From positions 1 through 64,000 of the forward strand of contig CAJJCP010000014.1 in the NCBI GenBank assembly GCA_905182715.1: DNA of 64,000 bases. Reading direction: 5' to 3'. The first letter of the stretch is position 1. Each line of letters begins with the position of its first letter. Shown here piece by piece: positions 17,795 to 26,659 of the stretch. The DNA comes from an uncultured Candidatus Poseidoniales archaeon (lineage in GTDB: Archaea > Thermoplasmatota > Poseidoniia > Poseidoniales > Poseidoniaceae). A model generated the notes under the pieces. The model was given only the letters and a program-made list of their open reading frames with translations. It searched no databases and was not told the DNA's origin. The position numbers and the translations under genes were made by a program.

Positions 17795-18496
17795 ATGGAT
17801 TCACGGGATGAAGGGGATATTGCTCAACTCAAATCGGTTTTATCCTCTGTTGATGTGATTCATATCTATGGCGCCGGCCTCAATACAGAACGTCCTGCCC
17901 ACTCTGCTGTGATTGAATTGAAACAGCGTGGATGGGCCATTGCCCCAATTCATATCAAGGACGGCGGCGCTACAATTGAAGGATTTCCAATACGTTCTGA
18001 ACTCGATGAAGGTCTTCTACCAAAAGTCGTAGTTTTGTTCCTTGCCCCAGAACGCGCCCGGGCTGTTGTTCGTAATCTCATCATCCGATTCTCAAAAGAA
18101 GACTTTCCGCTGGTATGGTTTCAGTTGGGTGCGGAAGACGAACAGTCTCGACAAGCACTCGATGAAATGGAAGTGCCGTATATCGAACATGACTGTCTTG
18201 TTCGATTTACAGAAAGGCATTCTCTGAAATGTAAATCATCTCCATTACCACAACAATGGTACTTGCAAACTGCGTCAGAAGATGGCGATGGATGTTCAGT
18301 ATGGAGTGTTCATTCTTCTGCTTCTGCTTCATTGCCTCGCCCGACACAATCACTTGAATGGGTTGGTTCACTTGATGACCTCGCCCAATCGAATCATACC
18401 ATTCCACGGTATATTCGATCCTTGAAAAGCAACGATGAAACCCTCCAAGCGCTTGCCCTTCGTTTGTCTGGACAATTGCTAACAGAAGACAGGTAG
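17795..18496 (+). CDS. CoA-binding (Rossmann) domain protein
   Basis: A 233-residue protein. Its first 140 residues resemble the CoA-binding domain found alone or in acyl-CoA synthetases (NDP-forming). A beta strand and glycine-rich turn (VDVIHIYGAGLNTERPAH) come first, then a strand (GWAIAPIHIKDGGATIEGFP) and VVVLFLAPERARAVVRNLI. After the predicted last strand, with VPYIEHDCLVRF, the protein carries about 90 more residues with no recognised domain. Single-domain versions may bind CoA or nucleotides as sensors. It is divergent from the NAD and CoA biosynthesis operon, which may be more than coincidence. It ends 8 bases before the secreted protease gene. Confidence 0.72.
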   Translation: MDSRDEGDIAQLKSVLSSVDVIHIYGAGLNTERPAHSAVIELKQRGWAIAPIHIKDGGATIEGFPIRSELDEGLLPKVVVLFLAPERARAVVRNLIIRFSKEDFPLVWFQLGAEDEQSRQALDEMEVPYIEHDCLVRFTERHSLKCKSSPLPQQWYLQTASEDGDGCSVWSVHSSASASLPRPTQSLEWVGSLDDLAQSNHTIPRYIRSLKSNDETLQALALRLSGQLLTEDR

Positions 18497-18503
18497 TGCT
18501 AAT

Positions 18504-21500
18504 ATGGACCAAGTACGACAAGAAAGTATGCGCACTTGTGCCATACTGTTTGTACTGGTATGTTCATTGCTCTCGCCAATGGCAAGCGCATTCTCATCTC
18601 CATCTTCTACACCCCTTGAAACTGGAATGGAAGAAGCGAGAGATGGAGCAATCGTCGCTTCGTATTCTCCAATAATTCAAGCAGCCCTCGCCCAGAAAAG
18701 CGACCTCTCCATTTATTCAGAAACACAATTGGAATCCGCTACCCAGTGGATCGTTATTGCATCAGAGTATGCTGGTAAGCCGGCAAAGGATTTGGCCGGT
18801 GCATGGATTGTTGATGTCAATCCGTTTGAAGCCCCAAGGCTGTTTTCACAACAAATAGAAAACGGTATAATCGAGGCTGCGTATCCTTTAGTCGAAAACG
18901 ACATGCAGCCTCGCTGGGTTCCAAATGACCCAAAATTCTCCGACCAGTGGCATCTTCAGAACACTGGGCAAACCGGAGGGACAAGTGGAGAAGACGTCAA
19001 CATCACGGGTGCTTGGAATTCATACAGAGGAACGGGAATTGTCATTGGAATCGTGGATGATGGACTCGACTGGACTCATCCTGATTTGGATAATTATTAC
19101 GAATCGACGCTCGACTACGATTTCTGTGGCGATGATGACGACCCTTCCCCGAGCTCAAACAACGCTCATGGCACAGCCTCTGCGGGAGTTGCGGCAGGCG
19201 TTGGCGACAACAACATCGGCGTCAGTGGTTCAGCCCCGAAGGCAGGTCTTGCTGGACTGCAATTGATTTCATGCAGTACAACTGATGTTCGCGAAGGAGG
19301 GGCATTGGGGCATGAACGTCAAGATATTGATATCTATTCCAATTCATGGGGCCCGAGCGATAATGGAGAAACTCTTGAAGGGCCCGGTCCACTGATGTTA
19401 GCGGCCATGCAAAACGATGCCTTGGTTGGAAGGAATGGACTTGGAAACATCATCACATGGGCCGCTGGGAATGGATTAGATGATGATGATAATTCTAATT
19501 ATGACGGATATGCAAACCTTCGTTACACCATTGCAGTAACTGCCGTCGATCACAAAGGCAGACAGTCCTACTACGCTGAACCTGGAGCAAACATCCTCGT
19601 TGCCTCGCCCTCAAATGGCGATGGTGAAAGCATCACTACAACCGACATCGAAGGTTCTGGTGGCTATACGAACAACGATTACACGGATTCCTTTGGGGGG
19701 ACTTCTTCAGCAACACCTCTTGTTTCTGGCGTCATTGCTCTAATGCTCGAGGCAAACGCAAACCTGACATGGCGCGATGTTCAACACATCATCGTCCTCA
19801 CCTCTCGCAAAAACGATGCTTCCGATTCCTCTTGGGCGGTCAATGGTGCTGGCCATGAGGTGAGTCACAAGTACGGATATGGCGTAATCGACGCTGGTGC
19901 GGCTGTTTCAATGGCAGAAAGTTGGACTTCAGTCGAAGAAGAAATCTCCTTCTCTTCAGGTACAACCACTGTCGATACAGATATTCCCGACAACAGTCCG
20001 AACTATATCTCAAGCAATACAACAGTCCCCGATGCAATCTTGGTCGAAAACGTCGATATCGTCGTAGATATCCCTCATGACTTCCGCGGTGATCTTGAAA
20101 TTATCCTAACAAGCCCATCTGGAACAGAGAGTGTTTTGAGTGAAAAACACGATGATGATAATTCCGATTACAGCAACTGGCGCTTTTCAACCGTGCACAA
20201 CTGGGATGAAGACAGCCGTGGTGACTGGACACTTACCGTCGAAGACCAAGGAAACAATGATGTTGGCTCGTTCGATGATTGGGAATTGATTATTTATGGC
20301 ACTCAAATAAATCTCGATTCTGACGGTGATAATCTCTCTGATACCAACGAGACCGATGTCTATGGCACCGACCCTAATGATATTGACACAGATGACGATA
20401 CCATCAATGACGGTGCGGAAGTGCTGGTGTATGGAACCAATCCGTTGGTTGCAGATACTGATGGTGATGGCTTAACAGATGGAGTCGAGATCAATGTTAA
20501 TGGAACCGACCCGTTGGACAATGATACAGATGATGATTTGTTACTTGATGGAGAAGAAGTCTTGCTGTATGGCACCAATCCACTCGTGCCTGACCCTGAC
20601 AACGATGGGGATACTTACTACTGGTTCCAAGACTGTAACGATACCAATGCAATGGTCTACCCGGGTGCACTTGAAGTGCTCAACGGCATCGATGATAATT
20701 GCGATGGACAGTGGGATGAAGGATTCAATGTCACCGATACTGATGGTGATGGGCTTTCGGACTTTGGTGAATTCCACGTCTTCGGCACCAATCTCTCTGA
20801 AGCCGATACCGATGGGGATTTCTTGAATGATGGAGAGGAAGTCTTGACCCTCCTCACTGACCCCTTAGTCAAAGACAACGATACTGACATGGATGGTTTC
20901 TATTGGTTTGAAGATTGTAACGATACCAATTCGAGTATTTATCCGGGCGCTCTAGAGCTCTTGGATAACATTGACAACAACTGTGATGGTGAAATCGATG
21001 AATCATTTATCGGGACAGATGCGGATGCGGATGGACTGCTCGATTTAGTTGAATTCCTTGAAATAGGCACCGACCCGTTTGATGATGATACTGACGGTGA
21101 TGGACTGAGGGATGGAATTGAAGTTCTATCGACGTTCACCAATCCATTCGTAATTGACCCAGATGCCGACCAGGACGGTTTCCGTTGGTTCCTTGATTGC
21201 GATGATAATGATTCTGCCCGTTCACCAAATGCTGTCGAAATTTGGAATGGATTAGACGATGATTGTGACGAGGGAATTGACGAAGGTGTTGACAGGAGAG
21301 CAGGGGTAACGCCTGCACCGATGATGCCTAATCTGATCCTTAATGCAACCAACGATACGCTCGAACTTGCCCTCTCGCTCGAATTGGATGATGCTTCATT
21401 GCAACGACTCAACCTTAATGTTCAGTGGTATAGGAATCAGACTTTAATCTCTCAAGAACTTTCATTCACTGAACAGCCTCATGATTGTCAAGACAAGAAT

Positions 21501-21929
21501 TCTTCTTTTTCTCAAGAATTATGCGCCTTAAACGGGACTGTTGGACCGTATGAAATCAAGGCTGTTCTGTTTGATGGCGATTCTTTTATCGAAATTACGT
21601 GGATGGTGAGCTATACCGTGTGGCACCCTCCAGCTCCTGAAGTGGACGAGGAGTTTATCGACATCAATGAAAAAGACAGCGCGTCCGTTCTCCAATCCAA
21701 TGCTTTGGTTTTCGCCCTGGGGGGTATAGTCGTGCTACTTTCCATGATATTGATTATCACACGACGTCAAAACTCAACTCCAAAGCCGCAAACACGTCCA
21801 ATGCAGGCTCCAGAACGTTTTGTACAACCACCGAAGTACGATGGTGTCCCAGCGGCACCGGAGTTCTCTAAAATGAACCAGTATGTACCTCCATCAAACA
21901 ATGATTGGGATTCCAATAAATGGAAGTAA
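18504..21929 (+). CDS. Secreted, membrane-anchored subtilisin/kexin-like protease with calcium repeats
   Basis: A 1,141-residue exported protease. A signal peptide (about residues 9-29) and prodomain come first. The S8 catalytic triad follows: Asp185 (GIVDDGLDWTHPDL), His222 (NAHGTASAGV) and Ser401 (GGTSSATPLVSG). A P-domain of about residues 500-605 (DFRGDLEIILTSPSGT, then GDWTLTVEDQGNND) marks it as kexin/furin-like. Residues of about 610-930 are Asp-rich thrombospondin type-3-like calcium repeats, interleaved with three MopE-like metal-binding segments (DCNDTNAMVYPGALEV, then IDDNCDG). A C-terminal helix at about 1067-1085 with a short Gln/Pro-rich tail anchors it. It probably degrades protein outside the cell. 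Start is 18504 or 18528. Confidence 0.93.
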   Translation: MDQVRQESMRTCAILFVLVCSLLSPMASAFSSPSSTPLETGMEEARDGAIVASYSPIIQAALAQKSDLSIYSETQLESATQWIVIASEYAGKPAKDLAGAWIVDVNPFEAPRLFSQQIENGIIEAAYPLVENDMQPRWVPNDPKFSDQWHLQNTGQTGGTSGEDVNITGAWNSYRGTGIVIGIVDDGLDWTHPDLDNYYESTLDYDFCGDDDDPSPSSNNAHGTASAGVAAGVGDNNIGVSGSAPKAGLAGLQLISCSTTDVREGGALGHERQDIDIYSNSWGPSDNGETLEGPGPLMLAAMQNDALVGRNGLGNIITWAAGNGLDDDDNSNYDGYANLRYTIAVTAVDHKGRQSYYAEPGANILVASPSNGDGESITTTDIEGSGGYTNNDYTDSFGGTSSATPLVSGVIALMLEANANLTWRDVQHIIVLTSRKNDASDSSWAVNGAGHEVSHKYGYGVIDAGAAVSMAESWTSVEEEISFSSGTTTVDTDIPDNSPNYISSNTTVPDAILVENVDIVVDIPHDFRGDLEIILTSPSGTESVLSEKHDDDNSDYSNWRFSTVHNWDEDSRGDWTLTVEDQGNNDVGSFDDWELIIYGTQINLDSDGDNLSDTNETDVYGTDPNDIDTDDDTINDGAEVLVYGTNPLVADTDGDGLTDGVEINVNGTDPLDNDTDDDLLLDGEEVLLYGTNPLVPDPDNDGDTYYWFQDCNDTNAMVYPGALEVLNGIDDNCDGQWDEGFNVTDTDGDGLSDFGEFHVFGTNLSEADTDGDFLNDGEEVLTLLTDPLVKDNDTDMDGFYWFEDCNDTNSSIYPGALELLDNIDNNCDGEIDESFIGTDADADGLLDLVEFLEIGTDPFDDDTDGDGLRDGIEVLSTFTNPFVIDPDADQDGFRWFLDCDDNDSARSPNAVEIWNGLDDDCDEGIDEGVDRRAGVTPAPMMPNLILNATNDTLELALSLELDDASLQRLNLNVQWYRNQTLISQELSFTEQPHDCQDKNSSFSQELCALNGTVGPYEIKAVLFDGDSFIEITWMVSYTVWHPPAPEVDEEFIDINEKDSASVLQSNALVFALGGIVVLLSMILIITRRQNSTPKPQTRPMQAPERFVQPPKYDGVPAAPEFSKMNQYVPPSNNDWDSNKWK

Positions 21930-24104
21930 TCACACAGGGTTGGTGATTAGACTCCAGCCGATGAGTCGGCCTTCTGCTGCATCTGCAATGAGATTCAATT
22001 GTTTATGTTCCCCGTTTTCATCCCATGTTCGAGAAATATCAACAGTGACGGCTCCATCGCCACCATCGCCAATTTGTGAAAGGATGGAGCCGATGTCATT
22101 ACCAGGGACTGCAATCAAGTAGCCTACTTGCACGTCACTTTGATACTCGCCAGATGAGGTGAAGAAACGTTCTGGGCCGAATAACACATCATAGCGAGAT
22201 GAATCTGAAAACCATGTTTCAACTGTGGTTATATTGTACGTATTTGGGATTGAGTCTCGATTGTAGGCAGTTAAATCTAAGTCGCCTCTTTTGTCATATT
22301 GGCAATTATCTGCATTTGGTATGCCGGTGAGATTGAATTGTATCCAGCCCGCTTGTTCATCGGATGCAACCCAAGAAAGGTTCCATTGAGATACGGATGA
22401 TGATGTCTGTTTGGTCGTACCGCGCCAAATATAGCCGTTTTCTTCTAGTGCTTTCGATGCCCCTGGTGCAATTGTGTTTGGCCAATGATCGAAACAAGCA
22501 AGAGCATCCTCAAAGGTATGCTGGCGAAGAGTTGAATCATCCGGCATATGGAGGTCATATTCGCCCCATGTTTCCAATTCACTTGACGGACCGAGTTGAT
22601 TAGCTTGAGGTTTAGAAGCATATGTCAAACCAAGATCCAATTGTTTTTGTCCCCGGGTCAATGAAGTCTTAGCAAAGGTGTGATGCAATTCCAATTCCCC
22701 TTCAGGCAAGACATAATCGTTCAGTAATTGGGATGCTGGAGAGCAACCCGATTGGCCGGCTTGTGTCTCTGAAATCAAAACATCAACTGTTTGTTTCGCA
22801 GCCCAAGGGTTTCCTTCTTCAACCCACAAATTCATCGTTGCAGAACCTAAACAATAAGCCTCGATATCGTGATGCGTAGCGACAATCTTCCATGCAGGGC
22901 TCCCTCCATATTCATCAATGCCAATCACGCGCCAATCCCATCCAAGGTTACTCCCTATTGCTCCTTTGTCAATGAGGTCGTTGGCAAATAAATGTTGAAT
23001 TTCTACAGGTTGCATCATCAAAGCAAGCCCTGGTGCAAGCGTCTCGAGCCCACCAAGTAAGCCCCCAACTCCGTAACTTACTGCCGTGCCCTGATATTTG
23101 CCAATTGGAGATGGGAGGTCGATTCCCCAATTCAACTCAGTTGCTTTGGTATCTTGATTTCGAAGTTCGATATATTTGGTCGAAGAAAGATCTGCAGTCC
23201 CTGAGCCGGTAATCGCTCCGAATTCACATATGCTCCCTACTGAAAGATGGCGATTTACTCGGAATGGATTCAATGAATTGGTATTGACAGTTTCAACAGC
23301 GAGCCATTCTGCACCCATTCCTCCGACGACACGTACTGCGCCTAAACGGTCTGTTGAACCGCCTTCATTCACCAATTCACTCGTGCCGCCATCAGTGATG
23401 GAAAGACTACCCGCGCCACCAAAATCAATGGAGAGTTTACAAATTTCGTCATCTGTTTCAAGTTGGTCCATGACAAGTTCAACAAACCCTTCAGTGGCAA
23501 GGAAAGTTGCCAAGCCGTTTTCATCACCGGTAATCTGGTACTGCATACTGTCGCCGTAGCGAAGTTGTTCAGCAGTAAAAGAATTGAGTTGATTGTCGAG
23601 GTAATAATATCCACCTGCACCGACGATAACCAAGGTGAGGAGGACTGCTGCGACTTGAGGTTTTCGAATGAGATCTAGAAGTGTGGCAGGGCCTTCGCGG
23701 ACCTGCTTTTTCTTAACGTTCGATTTCTTTACACTTACAGATGGTTCTTCGTCAACAAATTCTGCATCCAGTATCTCTGCATCGAGAATACTTCCTTCTT
23801 CTGATGAATCTTCAACATCAGTAACATCGTGTTTTTTAGCGGGAGTTATTGTATCTTCATCTTCCATCGAAAGTACAATTTCATCTACTGGCTCTACTTC
23901 CAGTATCTTCTCTTCTTTGGGTTTTGAAACGGGTTGAGCCTTTGCTTTAGAGGGTAAGCCAACTTCCTTGTTTGAAAGGCCTGCGTCGAGCAGACGCTCA
24001 AGTAAATCTGATTTCTTACCACTGGTAGATAAATCGTTAAGGATGCATAATGCTTTGAGTTTTGCAACTGTCAAAGAAGATGTTTGCTCGTCCGACATCA
24101 CCAA
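21930..24104 (-). CDS. Membrane protein with an N-terminal SAP domain and a large outer domain
   Basis: A 724-residue protein. Residues of about 10-43 (LTVAKLKALCILNDLSTSGK, then KSDLLERLLDAGL) fit a SAP domain, a helix-hairpin-helix motif that usually binds DNA. An acidic disordered linker (about 50-140) precedes one helix at about 150-168 (VAAVLLTLVIVGAGGYYYL). The remaining 550 residues are beta-rich, with Cys pairs, and predicted to lie outside. With no signal peptide and one helix, the SAP end should be cytoplasmic. No family was recognised for the outer domain. The gene abuts the protease gene tail to tail with no gap. A SAP-like fold without DNA binding cannot be ruled out. Confidence 0.75.
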   Translation of the reverse strand: MVMSDEQTSSLTVAKLKALCILNDLSTSGKKSDLLERLLDAGLSNKEVGLPSKAKAQPVSKPKEEKILEVEPVDEIVLSMEDEDTITPAKKHDVTDVEDSSEEGSILDAEILDAEFVDEEPSVSVKKSNVKKKQVREGPATLLDLIRKPQVAAVLLTLVIVGAGGYYYLDNQLNSFTAEQLRYGDSMQYQITGDENGLATFLATEGFVELVMDQLETDDEICKLSIDFGGAGSLSITDGGTSELVNEGGSTDRLGAVRVVGGMGAEWLAVETVNTNSLNPFRVNRHLSVGSICEFGAITGSGTADLSSTKYIELRNQDTKATELNWGIDLPSPIGKYQGTAVSYGVGGLLGGLETLAPGLALMMQPVEIQHLFANDLIDKGAIGSNLGWDWRVIGIDEYGGSPAWKIVATHHDIEAYCLGSATMNLWVEEGNPWAAKQTVDVLISETQAGQSGCSPASQLLNDYVLPEGELELHHTFAKTSLTRGQKQLDLGLTYASKPQANQLGPSSELETWGEYDLHMPDDSTLRQHTFEDALACFDHWPNTIAPGASKALEENGYIWRGTTKQTSSSVSQWNLSWVASDEQAGWIQFNLTGIPNADNCQYDKRGDLDLTAYNRDSIPNTYNITTVETWFSDSSRYDVLFGPERFFTSSGEYQSDVQVGYLIAVPGNDIGSILSQIGDGGDGAVTVDISRTWDENGEHKQLNLIADAAEGRLIGWSLITNPV

Positions 24105-24195
24105 ACCCTCACCTAGGCCTGTCGTCTTTCCCTTTCAAGTATGACCCCATTTATGCCTCATAAAACCCGAGTTTTTGATGCTCGTAGAGGTACGG

Positions 24196-25218
24196 TCAGC
24201 CTTCATGGGGAGTATAAGAGCCATCGGCATTTTGGACATATACTGTTTGCTCATAGGTGCCATCTGGTAATTTCTTGAAGAAATATCCACCTTCCGCCGG
24301 TTCGAAAATTGCTTCGGAAGAAACAGGTTCTGGTGCGGTTTGAGTGATTTCTTCAACGGGTTCTGCTGGAGTTTGCGCTACTGGAACTTCAACTGCTTCA
24401 GGGGGACCTGCGCTTGGTGGTCCACCGGTTGGGCCTGCGCTTGGAGGGGCGCCAGTTGGGCCTGCTGCAACACGTGCTCCAGTTAGAGATGCCAAGACTT
24501 TGTCTTCAGTTGACTCATCTCCATTTTCGAGAATACTTTTGACATGGGCTCCGTGCTTTTGAGCCCCGATAAAGGCAAAGGCTGACAGTGAAAGGCAAAT
24601 AATTCCGAAGATTCCACCGATCACTTGATTCGGCCACATTTTACCTTTTACGGACATGTCATTGCTCGAAGTTTTGTCGACCTCCCCGCTCGTCTCATTG
24701 AAGTATTGAATAATCACGCAATATTGACCTGGGTCGACGGAAAATTTGAACGTATATTCTTCATCTTCGATCAATGTATCAATTGACTGATATTGATATG
24801 CGTGATTGGTTCCAAGCTTTGCTTCTTCGGTGAAGACTCCGAGATTTTGTTGGCAATTGTTTTGCTTGATTACGTATGCGTCAAGGCGTATCTCCGAATG
24901 AGTCGGCGGAGAGGAGATCAAAACTTCCAGGTGAAGGGGGGCGTCAAACAAATCGTCACCGGGCAAAGAAGGGCCCCAAACGAATCCGATATCTTTCTCC
25001 ACTGAATGGGTGAAGTCGTCATAACCAGCACTGAAAGGCATTGGGAAAAGGGCAAATGTGAACATCAGAACTGCGATACCGAGCCACAAAAAAACATTCC
25101 AGCGCGATTTTTTTAATTCCTCTTTCCGCTGGTCCAAGGTGAGGATTTCTTCAATTTCCTCTTGGTCGGCATCGGTAGTGATTTTTTCACTAGCAGTCAC
25201 TGCCTCTTCATCGGTCAT
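24196..25218 (-). CDS. Two-helix membrane protein with Gly-Pro-rich tail, unknown function
   Basis: A 340-residue protein. An acidic cytoplasmic N terminus (about 35 residues) leads to a helix (WNVFLWLGIAVLMFTFALFP), an outer domain of about 140 residues, and a second helix (IGGIFGIICLSLSAFAFIGA). The cytoplasmic tail holds Gly-Pro-Pro-Ser repeats (GPTGAPPSAGP twice) and ends in a compact motif GGYFFKKLPDGTYEQTVYVQ. Not recognised as a named family. It is 92 bases upstream of the SAP-domain gene on the same strand, so they may be co-expressed. The divergent RimK-like gene lies upstream. Confidence 0.72.
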   Translation of the reverse strand: MTDEEAVTASEKITTDADQEEIEEILTLDQRKEELKKSRWNVFLWLGIAVLMFTFALFPMPFSAGYDDFTHSVEKDIGFVWGPSLPGDDLFDAPLHLEVLISSPPTHSEIRLDAYVIKQNNCQQNLGVFTEEAKLGTNHAYQYQSIDTLIEDEEYTFKFSVDPGQYCVIIQYFNETSGEVDKTSSNDMSVKGKMWPNQVIGGIFGIICLSLSAFAFIGAQKHGAHVKSILENGDESTEDKVLASLTGARVAAGPTGAPPSAGPTGGPPSAGPPEAVEVPVAQTPAEPVEEITQTAPEPVSSEAIFEPAEGGYFFKKLPDGTYEQTVYVQNADGSYTPHEG

Positions 25219-25272
25219 ATTTACCCCGATTTCGAGCGAGCACTTGAAAGGCGCGACTGAATCTCGTCAAGT

Positions 25273-26514
25273 ATGGAGGAGAATGGCGTGAAGAGTACAA
25301 AGGCGGCATCGAATGGTGTTGACCTTCGTATTGCTATACTCTCAAGAGGCCCACGCCTCTACAGCACCCGTCGATTGGTCGAAGAGGCCAGAAAACGTGG
25401 ATTAGACCCTTATGTTGCAGACCCAATGAAGTTTTCATTATTTGTTGCTGATGGAGTGATTGATATTTTACACAACGGTGAGTTATTCGATTTTGATGCT
25501 GTAATTCCTCGCATCGGCCATTCGATTACGAAGCACGGGGTTGCTGTACTCCGTCATCTCGAACAACTCGGAATTTGGACTGCAAATACTGGAACTGGTA
25601 TTCTTCAAAGTCGAGATAAACTCCATGCTACGCAAATCCTCGCACGGAACAGAATCCCAGTGCCTCGTACCACCTATGTTCGAGACATCATTGATGTTGA
25701 AACTGCGGTTGATTTTGTCGGTGGCCTTCCAGTTGTCATCAAAGTCACCCAAGGCACGCAAGGACAGGGTGTGTTTTTGCGCCACACAATTCGTGAAGCG
25801 CGTAATCTGGTCCAAGGACTGTTACTCACCGGTCGCTCAATCTTAATTCAAGAATATATTGCTGAATCCCATGGTACAGATGTTCGAGCACTCGTGGTTG
25901 GCGACCGAGTCGTTGCGAGTATGCGCCGTCGCGCCCGTGGAAGAGAATTTAGGAGTAATTATCATCTAAATGGAACGGTTGAAAGCGTAGATCTGCCGAA
26001 AGAATTTGAAGAGGCTGCATGCAGAGCTGCACGAGTCCTTGGGCTGCATATTGCTGGAGTTGATTTACTTGAATCAAGAAATGGCCCGTTGGTCCTCGAA
26101 GTGAACTCGTCCCCTGGACTGGAGGGTATTGAGAAAGCCAGTGGCGTCAATGTTGCTGGAGAAATCATTGATTACGTCACAAGTGAAACTGCTTTTGCAG
26201 AAGTCGACCTCGACCAGTTACTCCGAACAGTTCCTGGTGCTGGAGTTCTCTCACTTCAAATTCGGAACCATCCGAAATTCGTCGGCCAAACGCTTGCAAG
26301 TGTTTTCAAATCGAATTCCGAAATCCCTGTCTTTGCTCTTTCCCGCGATAACAGTTTATTGTGGAATCCATCAAATGAACTTCAATTGCGATATGAGGAT
26401 GTACTCATTTGTTATGGTGAACTCACAGAACTGAGAACCTCTCTTCGTCAAGCAATGCTCGAAGCACCACTGAAAGACTTCAACGAATCTTCTGCCGAAG
26501 GGACAAATGCTTGA
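25273..26514 (+). CDS. RimK-like ATP-grasp ligase with a C-terminal TrkA_C/RCK_C-like domain
   Basis: A 413-residue protein. Residues from about 17-305 form a RimK-type ATP-grasp ligase: RIAILSRGPRLYSTRRLVEE, IPRIGHSITKHG, SRDKLHATQILARNRIPVPR, VVIKVTQGTQGQGVFL and the metal-binding EVNSSPGLEGIEKASG. Such enzymes add glutamate or similar amino acids to proteins, cofactors (CofF, MptN) or carrier peptides. The last 90 residues (NHPKFVGQTLASVFKSN, then LQLRYEDVLICYGE) look like the ligand-binding RCK_C domain of TrkA, an unusual fusion. The start is uncertain: ATG 25273 or GTG 25288. The substrate cannot be told; no lysine or F420 genes are adjacent. Confidence 0.87.
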   Translation: MEENGVKSTKAASNGVDLRIAILSRGPRLYSTRRLVEEARKRGLDPYVADPMKFSLFVADGVIDILHNGELFDFDAVIPRIGHSITKHGVAVLRHLEQLGIWTANTGTGILQSRDKLHATQILARNRIPVPRTTYVRDIIDVETAVDFVGGLPVVIKVTQGTQGQGVFLRHTIREARNLVQGLLLTGRSILIQEYIAESHGTDVRALVVGDRVVASMRRRARGREFRSNYHLNGTVESVDLPKEFEEAACRAARVLGLHIAGVDLLESRNGPLVLEVNSSPGLEGIEKASGVNVAGEIIDYVTSETAFAEVDLDQLLRTVPGAGVLSLQIRNHPKFVGQTLASVFKSNSEIPVFALSRDNSLLWNPSNELQLRYEDVLICYGELTELRTSLRQAMLEAPLKDFNESSAEGTNA

Positions 26515-26629
26515 TGCTCGGCTTTCGGCCAGAGGTCGTGTTCTCGATTCATGTTTCAGAGGAACGCGCGGTGGTTTGATATGGGAGTCCGTATTCTTCT
26601 CTTCTGCTCTACGGAGCACGGGATGCACG

Positions 26630-26644
26630 CCCGCCCTAGGCGGG
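26630..26644. other. Short perfect hairpin before the Xer gene
   Basis: CCCGCC and GGCGGG form a perfect 6-bp inverted repeat around CTA, in a GC-rich patch 16 bases before the Xer recombinase ATG at 26660. It could be an mRNA hairpin, a terminator element of the RimK-like gene or a protein-binding site. Only the symmetry is observed. Confidence 0.4.
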
Positions 26645-26659
26645 AGGCGGTGAACGCCA

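Noticed and set aside
20350..21300. Repeated Asp-rich DNA that could look like a tandem repeat array or minus-strand coding frames
   Set aside because: It encodes the thrombospondin-type and MopE-like calcium repeats of the protease; the minus frames are low-complexity shadows.
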